64,000 nucleotides of DNA, taken from NCBI RefSeq assembly GCF_036884255.1, contig NZ_CP145605.1:4154001-4218000 (forward strand). The letters run 5' to 3'. The translations under genes and the position numbers were made by a program. The notes below the pieces were generated by a model. That model did no database searches, was not told where the DNA came from, and was given only the letters and a program-made list of their open reading frames with translations. Positions 50,201 to 58,943 of the stretch are shown piece after piece (within the stretch, counting starts at the first letter, position 1; each line of letters opens with the position of its first letter). This stretch comes from Paenibacillus tundrae. Lineage in GTDB: Bacteria > Bacillota > Bacilli > Paenibacillales > Paenibacillaceae.

Positions 50201-51868
50201 TCATTTGTGTTTTTTACTTTTTCGTGATTCTCCGTCTGGATCATCAGGCATTTTGGTATTATCACGAGTTTTGTTGAACGATGGACGTTTTTTACTTTCA
50301 AGCAATGGTAATCGGAATAAAAAGTTTCCAAGCGCCTTTGCATTAAACGGTATGAACGGCCACAGATAAGATGAATTGTAGGAACGATGGATTGTCAGCG
50401 CAATGACTAATAAGGTGGTACCGATCACGAATCCGGGTACTTTGAAAATAGCCACCGCAATCAGAAGGAACAGCCGTACCAGCCTGTTGGCTAGTCCAAG
50501 TTCATAACTAGGCGTTGCAAACATTCCTATCGCAGCAATAGCCATGTAGAGCACAACCTCATTAACAAAATATCCTGTTTTGACGGCAATATCCCCGACA
50601 AGTATAGCTGCTATTAAACCCATCGCTGAGGCAAGCGGTGTAGGTGTATGCACCGCTGCCATCCGTAAGAGATCGACACCGAGTTCTATCAGCAGAAACT
50701 GAAGAATAAGTGGAAGTTTAACATTCTCCTGTGGGCCGATAAAATCAAACCCCATCGGTTTAATGGCAGGATCAATCACCATGAGAAGCCACAACGGAAG
50801 CACAAACAGCGAGATTAGAATACCTGCGAACCGTACCCAACGTAGGTAGGTTCCCATGAAAGCCGTTTGCCTGTTTTCTTCCGCATGCTCGCAGAGATCA
50901 AAAAAGGTTGTTGGTAGGATCATCACACTTGGTGAGGTATCTACAAAAATAACAACTCTGCCTTCAAGCAGATGAGATGCTGTAACATCAGGTCTTTCCG
51001 AATATCGGACGAGCGGAAATGGGTTCCACCCTTTGTTGATAATCGCTTCCTCCAACTGCTTATCGGCCGCGGGAATACCATCGATATCGACCCGTTTTAT
51101 TTTTTCACGAACAGAATCCACTTGAACCTTATCCACGATATCATCAATGTAGACTACACATACATCCGTTTGCGTTCTACGACCCACTTGCATGAGCTCG
51201 AACTTTAATCCAGGGTCACGAATTCTCCGTCGAACTAAGGCCACATTGGTCAAAAGCGTCTCTGTAAATCCATCTCTCGATCCCCTTACCACCCGCTCTA
51301 AAGAAGGTTCTTCAGGTGATCGAACCGGGTAACTCCGTGTGTCCATGATAAGCACGGAGCGATCTCCTTCAACAAACATCGCGCTCATACCCATAAGAAC
51401 CTTTTTAATTACAGCGCTCATGCTATCTACTTTTTCCACCTGAATATGAGGAATGTAGCATTCAAAGTAAGATTTCAGCGCATGTTCCGACACTTGATCC
51501 GGAGTGAGATAGGTTAATCTTTTTAACACTTCAAGTAAAATCTCATCTTTGGCAAACCCAGTCAGTAGCAGTATCCCAACATGCTTGCCTCCCAGAACCA
51601 TTTCCCGCAGATCTACGTCGAAGGACTCTCCGAGCCCCAAAATTTGTTTCAGTGTATTCTTGTTGTCGCTCATTCGTGGAGAGATTTCATCATTTTCCTG
51701 CCAGTAATGCACGGATTCTTCCACGCTGTCAGACATCTCATTTTGCTTTTTCTCTTGATAAGCCTTCTCTTCTTCTTCCTTCTGAATCTCATACGGTGAC
51801 TTATTCAATAACTCTTCGGGTACTCCCTCATCATGTTCCTGTTCACCGTGATCTGATCTCACATCCAT
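50201..51868 (-). CDS. spoVAF: Spore germination/SpoVAF protein
   Basis: A 555-residue GerA-type protein. The N-terminal 50 residues are acidic, then a soluble domain includes LLLTGFAKDEILLEVLK and VVIFVDTSPSVMILPTTFFDL. Four or five membrane helices follow (RFAGILISLFVLPLWLLMVIDPA and later). The start at 51868 has AAGGAGG 6 nt upstream. It belongs to the spoVA operon and, in Bacillus, associates with the germinosome. Confidence 0.93.
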   Translation of the reverse strand: MDVRSDHGEQEHDEGVPEELLNKSPYEIQKEEEEKAYQEKKQNEMSDSVEESVHYWQENDEISPRMSDNKNTLKQILGLGESFDVDLREMVLGGKHVGILLLTGFAKDEILLEVLKRLTYLTPDQVSEHALKSYFECYIPHIQVEKVDSMSAVIKKVLMGMSAMFVEGDRSVLIMDTRSYPVRSPEEPSLERVVRGSRDGFTETLLTNVALVRRRIRDPGLKFELMQVGRRTQTDVCVVYIDDIVDKVQVDSVREKIKRVDIDGIPAADKQLEEAIINKGWNPFPLVRYSERPDVTASHLLEGRVVIFVDTSPSVMILPTTFFDLCEHAEENRQTAFMGTYLRWVRFAGILISLFVLPLWLLMVIDPAIKPMGFDFIGPQENVKLPLILQFLLIELGVDLLRMAAVHTPTPLASAMGLIAAILVGDIAVKTGYFVNEVVLYMAIAAIGMFATPSYELGLANRLVRLFLLIAVAIFKVPGFVIGTTLLVIALTIHRSYNSSYLWPFIPFNAKALGNFLFRLPLLESKKRPSFNKTRDNTKMPDDPDGESRKSKKHK

Positions 51869-51894
51869 GTCCATCCTCCTTCAACCATTGCTCT

Positions 51895-52317
51895 CTAACG
51901 CTGGTATACAAAAAAATCGAATAACGAACCCGTCATCTTACCCAGAATCATGGCAAGCAGCAATCCAAAAAGATACGGCTTCATTCCTAACCTTTTGGCA
52001 AGTACAGGCAATACGTTTAATACTTCCGTCAGCGCTGCCGCAAGTAAGCCGATAAACACACCGCAGAACAGCCCAACGATTGGACTAAGCAACAGCACCC
52101 CATGTACTTTCCAGTGCCAGAAATCTGCAACCGTGCCTACTAACGAGCCTCCGATAAGTGCACCTTCATACCAATGTGTTTTGTCATAGGATTGAGTCAA
52201 TTGAGCCAGCCGTGGAATCATATCTAGTACTAAGATAAGCGCGATCACGCCACTTCCTACTGCGATTCCTCCAGCAATGCCGAGTACGATGCTAATCGCT
52301 CCATTAAGAACGCTCAT
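51895..52317 (-). CDS. spoVAB: Stage V sporulation protein AB
   Basis: A 140-residue membrane protein of the SpoVAB family, with several helices (SIVLGIAGGIAVGSGVIALILVL and others). The acidic and Tyr-containing IPRLAQLTQSYDK block is typical. Its start overlaps the end of spoVAA by 14 nt with GGGGAG near. It is next to spoVAF, with no spoVAC, AD or AE between. Confidence 0.94.
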   Translation of the reverse strand: MSVLNGAISIVLGIAGGIAVGSGVIALILVLDMIPRLAQLTQSYDKTHWYEGALIGGSLVGTVADFWHWKVHGVLLLSPIVGLFCGVFIGLLAAALTEVLNVLPVLAKRLGMKPYLFGLLLAMILGKMTGSLFDFFVYQR

Positions 52318-52960
52318 CTGCACTCATCTCCCCATGTTTCTGGTCATGCATACGCTCGTTTTCCTGAATAACGACATACTGGTCGACATTTTGCTGATAT
52401 AAAAACATTTCCACTTCAAGAGGTGTCGGTTCTTCATTCCACTTCTTCTTGAATAAATGATTGAAGAACACAGCCATACCAAATCCAATCCCGATGGAAT
52501 ACGCCACCTGAAATAAATAGGGATGCTCATCTCGGCGGCCTGTAATCATCTCCACAATTCGAATTTGAACTTCCTGCATACTCACGTCCGCGTGAAAATT
52601 CATAATGGTTAATGCTGAGCCAAAAAAAAGCAGCAGCCACACCAGAATAAACAACGATTTGGACGGTTTGCCATTTCCCTCAACGACCTCAACCAGCGTA
52701 TGTCCCGAGCCGATCAACTCGACACTGACATCGGGAAGCACACCTCGGATCTGAGGAATAATCTGCAGAATATCAATGAGAATCAGATTGCCATCTTCCG
52801 GTCCAGGGCGCAGCAGTTCAAGCTCAATCAGCCTTCGCTCCTGTTCTTCTGAAGAGGTCAGCACATGGGCGATATCCCGAAGCCTGACTTCTTTTCCCCG
52901 CTGGATGCGGACGCGGCTGCGCAAACGAATGTAGACCGTTGGAGTGGGTGTCAGGGACAT
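52304..52960 (-). CDS. spoVAA: Stage V sporulation protein AA
   Basis: A 218-residue protein. The N-terminal soluble part (YIRLRSRVRIQRGKEVRLRDIAHV, then LIDILQIIPQIRGVLPDVSVELIG) precedes a membrane helix (LFILVWLLLFFGSALTIMNF) and a second (VAYSIGIGFGMAVFFNHLF). The ATG at 52960 has AAAGGAG 8 nt upstream. First gene of the truncated spoVA operon, which in Bacillus is under SigG. Confidence 0.95.
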   Translation of the reverse strand: MSLTPTPTVYIRLRSRVRIQRGKEVRLRDIAHVLTSSEEQERRLIELELLRPGPEDGNLILIDILQIIPQIRGVLPDVSVELIGSGHTLVEVVEGNGKPSKSLFILVWLLLFFGSALTIMNFHADVSMQEVQIRIVEMITGRRDEHPYLFQVAYSIGIGFGMAVFFNHLFKKKWNEEPTPLEVEMFLYQQNVDQYVVIQENERMHDQKHGEMSADERS

Positions 52961-53119
52961 CCGATACACTCCTTTACTGCGTAATTTAGGTAGGACGTAT
53001 CTTAAAACTCACTTCCTTCGGAGTTCCAGATACGCCCTAGTATTTGAAGAATGTGCAAATTTATTACATGGAGGTTGGAAAAAGATTGGGACTGTGCAGG
53101 AGCTGCGGGATGGATTGGT

Positions 53120-53198
53120 TGCCGGTCGCTGTTCTGAGAAGGCTGGATGAGATACTCGCGGGCGTTCCAGTGGCAGACCAACCTTCCGATCGCTGTTG
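53120..53198. repeat. 79-nt direct repeat, copy 1
   Basis: TGCCGGTCGCTGTTCTGAGA and onward; 74 of 79 bases match copy 2. Weaker similarity continues for about 50 nt upstream. Confidence 0.85.
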
Positions 53199-53451
53199 TC
53201 TCCAAATTCTTATCATTGTATTTCTAATCGGTTAGAAATTCGGAGACAAAGGCGAGCGCTTCGCTTCTTCAGGTTTTTCCTGCCACCTCCACTGCTTGTG
53301 TATCAGAGTAAAACCTTCGCGCTCCGCTCCTCTAACCAATTCCATCCCTCCGCTGCATCAGCTCCCCTTTGTCCAAACGCTTGAAAGAAATTTGCTGGGT
53401 GGGGGTATGGTCGAAAGGATATGGAATGTGAAGCGCTGAGGGATGAGTAAA

Positions 53452-53530
53452 TGCCGGCCGCTGTTCTGAGAAGGCTCGATGAGATACTCGCGGTCGTTCC
53501 AGTGACAGAGCAACCTTCCGATCGCTGTTG
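53452..53530. repeat. 79-nt direct repeat, copy 2
   Basis: The same length as copy 1 without gaps, with five substitutions. Copies are in the same orientation, 332 nt apart. It ends about 10 nt before the AraC-gene terminator. Confidence 0.85.
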
Positions 53531-53562
53531 ACTAAAAATAAAAAAAGTCACCCTATTGGTGA
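53531..53562 (-). terminator. Terminator of the AraC-type regulator gene
   Basis: GTCACC-aatag-GGTGAC on the minus strand followed by TTTTTTTATTTTT. It is about 120 nt after the stop. Confidence 0.8.
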
Positions 53563-53682
53563 CGAAATTTAGAATGATTATATTTTTTGGTGTAAACGAA
53601 GGCTGTATGAGTATGAGCCGTAAAGCTGTGGAAGGAAGAGTACTACCATTAAAAATGAATCTGGGGCTTATGCTCATTATTC

Positions 53683-54606
53683 TTAGTTATTCACCTCTAC
53701 TCGTCTCTTTATCGCCATCTCCCTTCTGAATTTCAAAGGGGTTGTGTTCATTATTTTGCCGAATTGATTAATGTAATAGCTTGTGCTGTTAAATCCAACC
53801 TGATATGCGATCTCAGTTATACTCATTTCAGGAAGCTGAAGTAATTCTAGACTCTTCCGAATACGATAATCCATCACATAATGAATCGGCGTTGTTCGTA
53901 ATATTTGTTTAAAATAACGACAGGTCTCTGAGCGACTCAGTTGCCCTGCCTTTGCAATATCCTCTAACTTGACCGGTTCAGCATAATGTAAATGAATCCA
54001 TTCCAGCATACCTTTCATGCGCCGATTGCGTGTAATCTCGTTTGGATCGTACTCCAGTAAGCATCCGTTTGAAATAAACTGTTTCCATATGGTGAGTAGT
54101 TGAGCAGAGATATCTAATTCATAATGCACAGGTTGATTCCGCAGGTTCTGCTTAATAGCTTGAATGGCTTCAAGGATCTTCACTCCCCAGCTCTGATCTC
54201 CTCGGATTAACAGATAGGGCACATTGGTCGCCGTAACATAAGGGTGTACAAATTTCATATATAGCTCTGCCGGCAGAATAAATTGCGGACTAAGATTCAA
54301 ACAGATATATTTGCACACATTCCCCTCTCCAATGTCCTCCGCCATATGCATGGAACCACTATTGATAAATATTCCATTGCCTTCGGGCACACTAATCTCC
54401 TCCTGATTTACTCGAAAGAGTGCCTCCCCCTGCATTACAAAAACAAACTGTAGTTCATCATGCCAGTGAAGCGGTATATAACCATGTACATTATGAATAA
54501 TTGTCGTTTCATAACAAGCAATCGGCAACGAAACGGTACGATGCTCCGTCAGTTCCTTCAGATTTTGATCGATGTGGAATTCCATTTTGTCTACCATGTT
54601 TATCAT
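53683..54606 (-). CDS. AraC-family transcriptional regulator
   Basis: A 307-residue regulator. The N-terminal half is a cupin-like effector domain (HWHDELQFVFVMQGEALFRVN, residues about 45-70, then EGNGIFINSGSMHMAE). The C-terminal half is a double helix-turn-helix with LEDIAKAGQLSRSETCRYFKQILRTTP and SITEIAYQVGFNSTSYYINQFGK. It is divergent from an EamA transporter, which it may control. The inducer is unknown. The exact start could be the ATG four codons downstream. Confidence 0.93.
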   Translation of the reverse strand: MINMVDKMEFHIDQNLKELTEHRTVSLPIACYETTIIHNVHGYIPLHWHDELQFVFVMQGEALFRVNQEEISVPEGNGIFINSGSMHMAEDIGEGNVCKYICLNLSPQFILPAELYMKFVHPYVTATNVPYLLIRGDQSWGVKILEAIQAIKQNLRNQPVHYELDISAQLLTIWKQFISNGCLLEYDPNEITRNRRMKGMLEWIHLHYAEPVKLEDIAKAGQLSRSETCRYFKQILRTTPIHYVMDYRIRKSLELLQLPEMSITEIAYQVGFNSTSYYINQFGKIMNTTPLKFRREMAIKRRVEVNN

Positions 54607-54712
54607 ACGCCCTCAATATATTTATATTTATCTATTCAATAATGATATTAATATCTAATATTACATCCTAATATAACACTATTCTTATATTTTAGGACGA
54701 AGGTGTTATTAC
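54607..54712. promoter_or_regulatory. Divergent AT-rich promoter region of the AraC gene and EamA gene
   Basis: 106 nt with very high AT content and many TATA-like motifs; no single promoter can be chosen by eye. Probably holds both promoters and the AraC site. Confidence 0.45.
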
Positions 54713-55654
54713 ATGAGTAAACGATCATTTGCACATTTTAATTCCAGAAAAAGAGGGTTGTTGTTGGTTTTGACCGGAGCGATCTGTTGGGGAGTTGGCG
54801 GAACCGTGTCACAAAAGCTGTTTCAGCATTACGGCATTGAGGTCAACTGGTTTGTTACTGTTCGATTGTTCATTGCAGGCATTCTGCTTCTAACCGTTCA
54901 ATATTTCAGACCTAAGCGCTCACAGATTCTAGAAGTATGGAGAAACAAAGTAACAGCCTTTCAGTTAATCATTTTTGGTTTGTTTGGCATGCTTGCTGTG
55001 CAATATACGTACATGGCCTCTATCCAACATGGTAACTCTGCTGTTGCTACATTATTGCAATATCTGTCCCCTGTTATAATCATGCTTTACCTGATCTGGC
55101 GCAAACAAGCCGTACTGGACTCCAAAGATCTATTATCTATTATTCTAGCTTTAGGCGGCTGTTATCTCTTGTTAACTAATGGTTCCATTTCCCAGTTGTC
55201 TGTACCCTTCATCGCTATCATTTGGGGGCTTTTATCTGGTGTTTCCGCTGCCTTTTATACATTGTATGCTGCGAAATTAATACGACAGTTCGATTCCCTG
55301 GTAATCGTCGGTTGGGCCATGATAATAGGTGGAACTGCACTTAGTTTCATTCATCCACCTTGGAAATTTGAATTCACGAGCGTGCCCCTCGAAGCGTACG
55401 GATATCTATTATTTACTATTATTTTCGGTACCATGATCGCTTTCTGGTTTTACGTCGAAAGTTTGCAAAGTCTCTCTGCTAAAGAAACCAGCTTACTGGG
55501 AAGTGCAGAACCACTAGCTGCGGTTGCCACAACGGTCATTTGGCTTCAGGAACCCTTTGGACTATTTCAATGGTTAGGCACGGCATGTATTATTGGTCTC
55601 ATTTTATTAATGCAATTGAGTCGCCAAAAGGATCTTACCATCAACGACAAATAA
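54713..55654 (+). CDS. EamA/DMT-family transporter
   Basis: A 313-residue polytopic protein with ten hydrophobic helices in two EamA-type repeats. The N-terminal repeat contains [19 protein letters not shown], and the second repeat [18 protein letters not shown] and [19 protein letters not shown], as in drug/metabolite exporters. An AAGGTG lies before the ATG. It is probably an efflux or uptake protein for a small metabolite. It is not found in the equivalent Bacillus spoIIA-spoVA block, so it was probably acquired with the AraC gene. Confidence 0.92.
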   Translation: MSKRSFAHFNSRKRGLLLVLTGAICWGVGGTVSQKLFQHYGIEVNWFVTVRLFIAGILLLTVQYFRPKRSQILEVWRNKVTAFQLIIFGLFGMLAVQYTYMASIQHGNSAVATLLQYLSPVIIMLYLIWRKQAVLDSKDLLSIILALGGCYLLLTNGSISQLSVPFIAIIWGLLSGVSAAFYTLYAAKLIRQFDSLVIVGWAMIIGGTALSFIHPPWKFEFTSVPLEAYGYLLFTIIFGTMIAFWFYVESLQSLSAKETSLLGSAEPLAAVATTVIWLQEPFGLFQWLGTACIIGLILLMQLSRQKDLTINDK

Positions 55655-55688
55655 CCTTCTACGCAAATTGTAGCGCGAAAGAAGGTTG
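55652..55688. terminator. Possible bidirectional terminator after EamA and sigF
   Basis: AACCTTCT pairs with AGAAGGTT around a 20-nt loop; weak T tracts on both sides. Confidence 0.5.
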
Positions 55689-55752
55689 TTAGTTGTCGTA
55701 TCTTGGTGATAAACCGCAGATCTCATCACCATGTAGCTCATTCAATCACCAA

Positions 55753-56508
55753 TCACTGTGCGATCTGGTCGCGGATGGATTGTAGAATTTTTTTCTCCAG
55801 ACGGGATACCTGAACTTGTGATATTCCAAGTCTGCTGGCAACCTCAGACTGTGTCTGATCCCGGTAATACCGAAGGTATACGATAAGCCGTTCTCGTTCA
55901 CTCAGACCACCGATAGCTTCGTTCAATGCCAGTTTGTCAAACCAACGTTCCTGTGACTCGTCAGCAATCTGATCCATTAGCGTAATCGGATCACCATCGT
56001 TCTCGAACACCGTCTCATGGATCGACGTAGGCGGTTTATTGGCTTCTTGAGCAAATACAACTTCCTCTGGGGTTACCCCCAGTTGTTCAGCTACTTCCTT
56101 AATCGTTGGCAGACGATCAAGATGTTTGGACAATTCATCTCTTTTTTTGCGAACTTTATTCGCCATCTCCTTAAGTGAGCGACTGACCTTAAGTGTGCCG
56201 TCGTCCCGCAGGAAACGCTGGATTTCTCCGATTATCATCGGTACAGCGTAGGTCGAAAATTTCACATCATAGCTGAGATCGAATTTGTCCACCGACTTGA
56301 GCAGTCCGATACAGCCGATTTGGAACAGATCCTCCGGTTCATAACCTCTGTTCATAAAACGCTGTACGACAGACCAGACAAGTCTGATGTTGCAGTTTAC
56401 CAGCGTGTCTCGCGCATCATGGTCACCCGATTGACTGAGCGCAATCAATCGTTTGACCTCGGCATCATCCAAATAGGTCTGTGAAGATGGTTTCACTTCA
56501 GCATCCAT
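55753..56508 (-). CDS. sigF: RNA polymerase sigma factor SigF (forespore)
   Basis: A 251-residue sigma-70-family factor that directs early forespore transcription. Region 2 has NCNIRLVWSVVQRFMNRGYEPEDLFQIGCIGLLKSVDKFD, region 3 has PTIKEVAEQLGVTPEEVV, and region 4 has LSERERLIVYLRYYRDQTQSEVASRLGISQVQVSRLE. It follows spoIIAB, the anti-sigma factor that inhibits it, as in Bacillus. Genes downstream differ from Bacillus, where spoVAA follows. Confidence 0.97.
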   Translation of the reverse strand: MDAEVKPSSQTYLDDAEVKRLIALSQSGDHDARDTLVNCNIRLVWSVVQRFMNRGYEPEDLFQIGCIGLLKSVDKFDLSYDVKFSTYAVPMIIGEIQRFLRDDGTLKVSRSLKEMANKVRKKRDELSKHLDRLPTIKEVAEQLGVTPEEVVFAQEANKPPTSIHETVFENDGDPITLMDQIADESQERWFDKLALNEAIGGLSERERLIVYLRYYRDQTQSEVASRLGISQVQVSRLEKKILQSIRDQIAQ

Positions 56509-56519
56509 AAGACCAACCC

Positions 56520-56948
56520 CTAATTATACAATGCTTTCTTGGATTCAATCCTTTTCTTCATCTTGATGGAGGTGCCTCTGCCGGGCTCACTGCTGACTTC
56601 GAATTCATCCATGAAGTTTTCCATAATGGTAAAGCCCATACCCGAGCGCTCAAGTTCGGGTTTGGATGTATATAGCGGCTGCTTGGCAAGCTCCAGGTCT
56701 TCAATACCTTCGCCACGATCTTCCACGATGATCGTAATCATGTCTTCACGAATCTCCGCCTGAATGGATACAACCCCTTCTGGGTTATTGTTATACCCAT
56801 GAATGATACTGTTGGTTACCGCTTCGGAAATAACCGTCTTCAGATCGCTGAGCTCGTCCATCGTAGGATCAAGCTGCGAGATAAAGGCCGCAACCGTTAC
56901 ACGCGCGAACGATTCGTTCTCCGACTTGGCCGCGAATTGCAGATTCAT
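56520..56948 (-). CDS. spoIIAB: Anti-sigma F factor/serine kinase
   Basis: A 142-residue GHKL-type kinase that binds SigF and phosphorylates SpoIIAA. The N box reads [20 protein letters not shown], and the G boxes are DRGEGIED and [13 protein letters not shown]. The ATG at 56948 has AGGGAG 7 nt upstream. Alternatively the ATG at 56975 overlaps the spoIIAA stop. It sits 11 nt before sigF. Confidence 0.96.
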   Translation of the reverse strand: MNLQFAAKSENESFARVTVAAFISQLDPTMDELSDLKTVISEAVTNSIIHGYNNNPEGVVSIQAEIREDMITIIVEDRGEGIEDLELAKQPLYTSKPELERSGMGFTIMENFMDEFEVSSEPGRGTSIKMKKRIESKKALYN

Positions 56949-56971
56949 GAAATTTCTCCCTGTTCCTTCAT

Positions 56972-57325
56972 TCATGAGACGACCTCCAGACCCGAGAGAG
57001 CAGTTCCCTCATTTTCGTAAATCGGCATAATCTTGAACAAACCCGACATCTCCAGCAAACGGTACACTGGCGGATTAACATCACATACAACCATCTTACC
57101 GCCTTTATTCTTAATGAGCTTATATCTTCCCAAAATGACACCCAAGCCTGAGCTGTCCATAAATTGCAGATCCTTCAGGCTGAGCACCAAGTGCTCGCAT
57201 TGTCTCCGCTGGATCGCTTCATCCATCTGCATCCGTACCATATCCGCAGTGTGATGATCCAGTTCTCCCGATAGTCGCACAATCAGAATCCCACGGTGAT
57301 GTTCCATTTCCACATGCAAGTTCAC
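56972..57325 (-). CDS. spoIIAA: Anti-sigma F factor antagonist
   Basis: A 117-residue STAS-domain protein. The regulatory phospho-serine lies in [14 protein letters not shown] (about residue 58). GTG start preceded by GGAGGAG. With SpoIIAB it forms the partner-switching module that releases SigF in the forespore. A SigH-type promoter lies upstream. Confidence 0.97.
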   Translation of the reverse strand: MNLHVEMEHHRGILIVRLSGELDHHTADMVRMQMDEAIQRRQCEHLVLSLKDLQFMDSSGLGVILGRYKLIKNKGGKMVVCDVNPPVYRLLEMSGLFKIMPIYENEGTALSGLEVVS

Positions 57326-57359
57326 GTTTGCTCACTCTCCTCCCTGTCTTGAACAAGGA

Positions 57360-57387
57360 TTTCTACGTTGCCCAAAGCATTTCCTGC
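57360..57387 (-). promoter_or_regulatory. SigH-type promoter of the spoIIA operon
   Basis: GCAGGAAAT (57387-57379), a 12-nt spacer and GTAGAAA (57366-57360) resemble the SigH consensus RnAGGAWWW-N11-12-RnnGAAT. It lies about 35 nt before spoIIAA, as in Bacillus. Confidence 0.55.
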
Positions 57388-57467
57388 ACCCCGACAAAAC
57401 TAGAAGAAAACCCCTAATTAACTACAAAATACGTTCAAGGATGCAGGTAGCACACGTAAATTGACGC

Positions 57468-58643
57468 TTAATCAAAAAGATTGGAAGTGGTGCGTTTGAA
57501 TAGCTTCCACCAGCCGGCTTTGTTTACATCCTGAGGAGCCTGAATGTCGAACTCCTTAATAACCTCATCACCCTGATAAACCACGAGCTTACCTACACTT
57601 TGACCTGCTTTAATCGGTGCTTTTAATTCTTTTGTCATCAACAATTCATGTCGAATATCGTTCGACTTGGCACCTTTGCGCATGAGCACACTATAATTTT
57701 GCGTAGCGTTCAGTGGCAATTCGGCAACCTCGCCTTTTTCAACTTTCAGACTACCGAGCAGATCGCCTGCTTTGTATAAAGGTTTCATCGTGTATTGACT
57801 AAAGGCATAGTCGAACATGGAGGAAACCTCAGCATTACGTGTTTTCGTGTTTGGTTCTCCCAGCACAACAGCAACTGTACGCAATCCATCCTTCATCGCT
57901 GTTGCTGATAAACAGAATTTAGCTTCCGAAGTGTAACCTGTTTTCAAACCATCTGCACCTGTGTAGAAACGGACGAGCTTATTAGTATTCACTAACCAGA
58001 AAGGCTTCTCCGTATCTTTCCGGAGGTAGTCCTGATATGCGCCAGTATATTTGGTAATGCCCGAATGTTTCAATAATTCCCGACTCATGAGCGCAATATC
58101 ATGTGCCGACGAATAATGATTATCAACCGGGAGCCCATTACAATTGGCAAAATGGGTATCCTTCATGCCCAGTTCTTTCGCACGTTCGTTCATCATCTGT
58201 ACAAAAGCTTCCTCAGAGCCGGCAATTTTCTCAGCCATAGCTACAGATGCATCATTTCCTGAGGCCATAGCGATCCCTTTGAGCATGTCGTCTACCGTCA
58301 TCTCTTCACCGGGTTCAAGGAAGATCTGTGATCCACCCATAGAAGCAGCATACTCACTTGTTCTCACTTTGTCGGTCAGCTTCAACTTACCTGAATCAAT
58401 CGCTTCAATCGTTAAAAGCATGGTCATAATCTTCGTAATACTTGCCGGAGGCAGTTGATCATGACTGTTTTTCTCGTAGATTACAGTTCCTGTGTCTGCA
58501 TCCATCAATATTGCTGAACGTGCTGAAGGCGCCAAATCCGTTCCACCTGTTGGGGTAGGTTTTTCTTCAGCAAGTGCTGTGGATGCCATCAGAGACAGCA
58601 AAATACAAAGGGTCATGAACGATGCCATTATACGTTTCTTCAC
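57468..58643 (-). CDS. dacF: D-alanyl-D-alanine carboxypeptidase DacF
   Basis: A 391-residue low-molecular-weight penicillin-binding protein. A signal peptide (IMASFMTLCILLSLMASTALA) is followed by SITK (PASITKIM), SGN (MASGNDASV) and KTG (GLKTGYTSEA). GTG start with GAGGAGG upstream. It lies before spoIIAA as in Bacillus, where it is made in the forespore and shapes the cortex. A C-terminal amphipathic segment (GWWKLFKRTTSNLF) anchors it. Confidence 0.95.
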   Translation of the reverse strand: MKKRIMASFMTLCILLSLMASTALAEEKPTPTGGTDLAPSARSAILMDADTGTVIYEKNSHDQLPPASITKIMTMLLTIEAIDSGKLKLTDKVRTSEYAASMGGSQIFLEPGEEMTVDDMLKGIAMASGNDASVAMAEKIAGSEEAFVQMMNERAKELGMKDTHFANCNGLPVDNHYSSAHDIALMSRELLKHSGITKYTGAYQDYLRKDTEKPFWLVNTNKLVRFYTGADGLKTGYTSEAKFCLSATAMKDGLRTVAVVLGEPNTKTRNAEVSSMFDYAFSQYTMKPLYKAGDLLGSLKVEKGEVAELPLNATQNYSVLMRKGAKSNDIRHELLMTKELKAPIKAGQSVGKLVVYQGDEVIKEFDIQAPQDVNKAGWWKLFKRTTSNLFD

Positions 58644-58787
58644 GATCGGTAACCTCCTCAAATGACTTGCTTAATGCATTTCCATGCATGTACTGCTAAT
58701 CATTGTCGGCTCGTTTACAGTAAATTATTCCATGTAAAGCATGATTTCCCGAAACTTTTTTTGTAAAATGTATCGTCGAACAAAAAC

Positions 58788-58835
58788 GCAAAAAACATGC
58801 CCCTACTCACTGAATGTGATAGAGGCATGTCTCTT
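58788..58835 (-). terminator. Terminator after punA
   Basis: ACATGCCCCTA (58795-58805) pairs with TAGAGGCATGT (58820-58830); on the minus strand TTTTTTGCGTTTTTG follows. Confidence 0.75.
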
Positions 58836-58943
58836 CAAGATGCGATAGTATCCTATGGAGCTGTATGTCTAGGAAGGAACTATCCTTCTCGTCTTCAGTA
58901 GCCCAGTTATATAGTTAGATGACTAACTCGGCTCTGTAAACTA

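Larger units (their letters stand above)
52961..53682. other. Non-coding spacer with interspersed repeat, between spoVAA and the AraC gene
   Basis: 722 nt without a convincing gene. It holds the spoVAA leader, a 79-nt direct repeat (copies at 53120 and 53452), an imperfect hairpin and the AraC-gene terminator. A minus-strand open frame of 124 codons (53303-53677) runs through one repeat copy and is unlikely to be real. Confidence 0.6.

Noticed and set aside
53303-53677. Minus-strand 124-codon frame through repeat copy 2
   Set aside because: Runs through a repeat and the AraC-gene terminator; low-complexity Ser-rich reading, no ribosome binding site.
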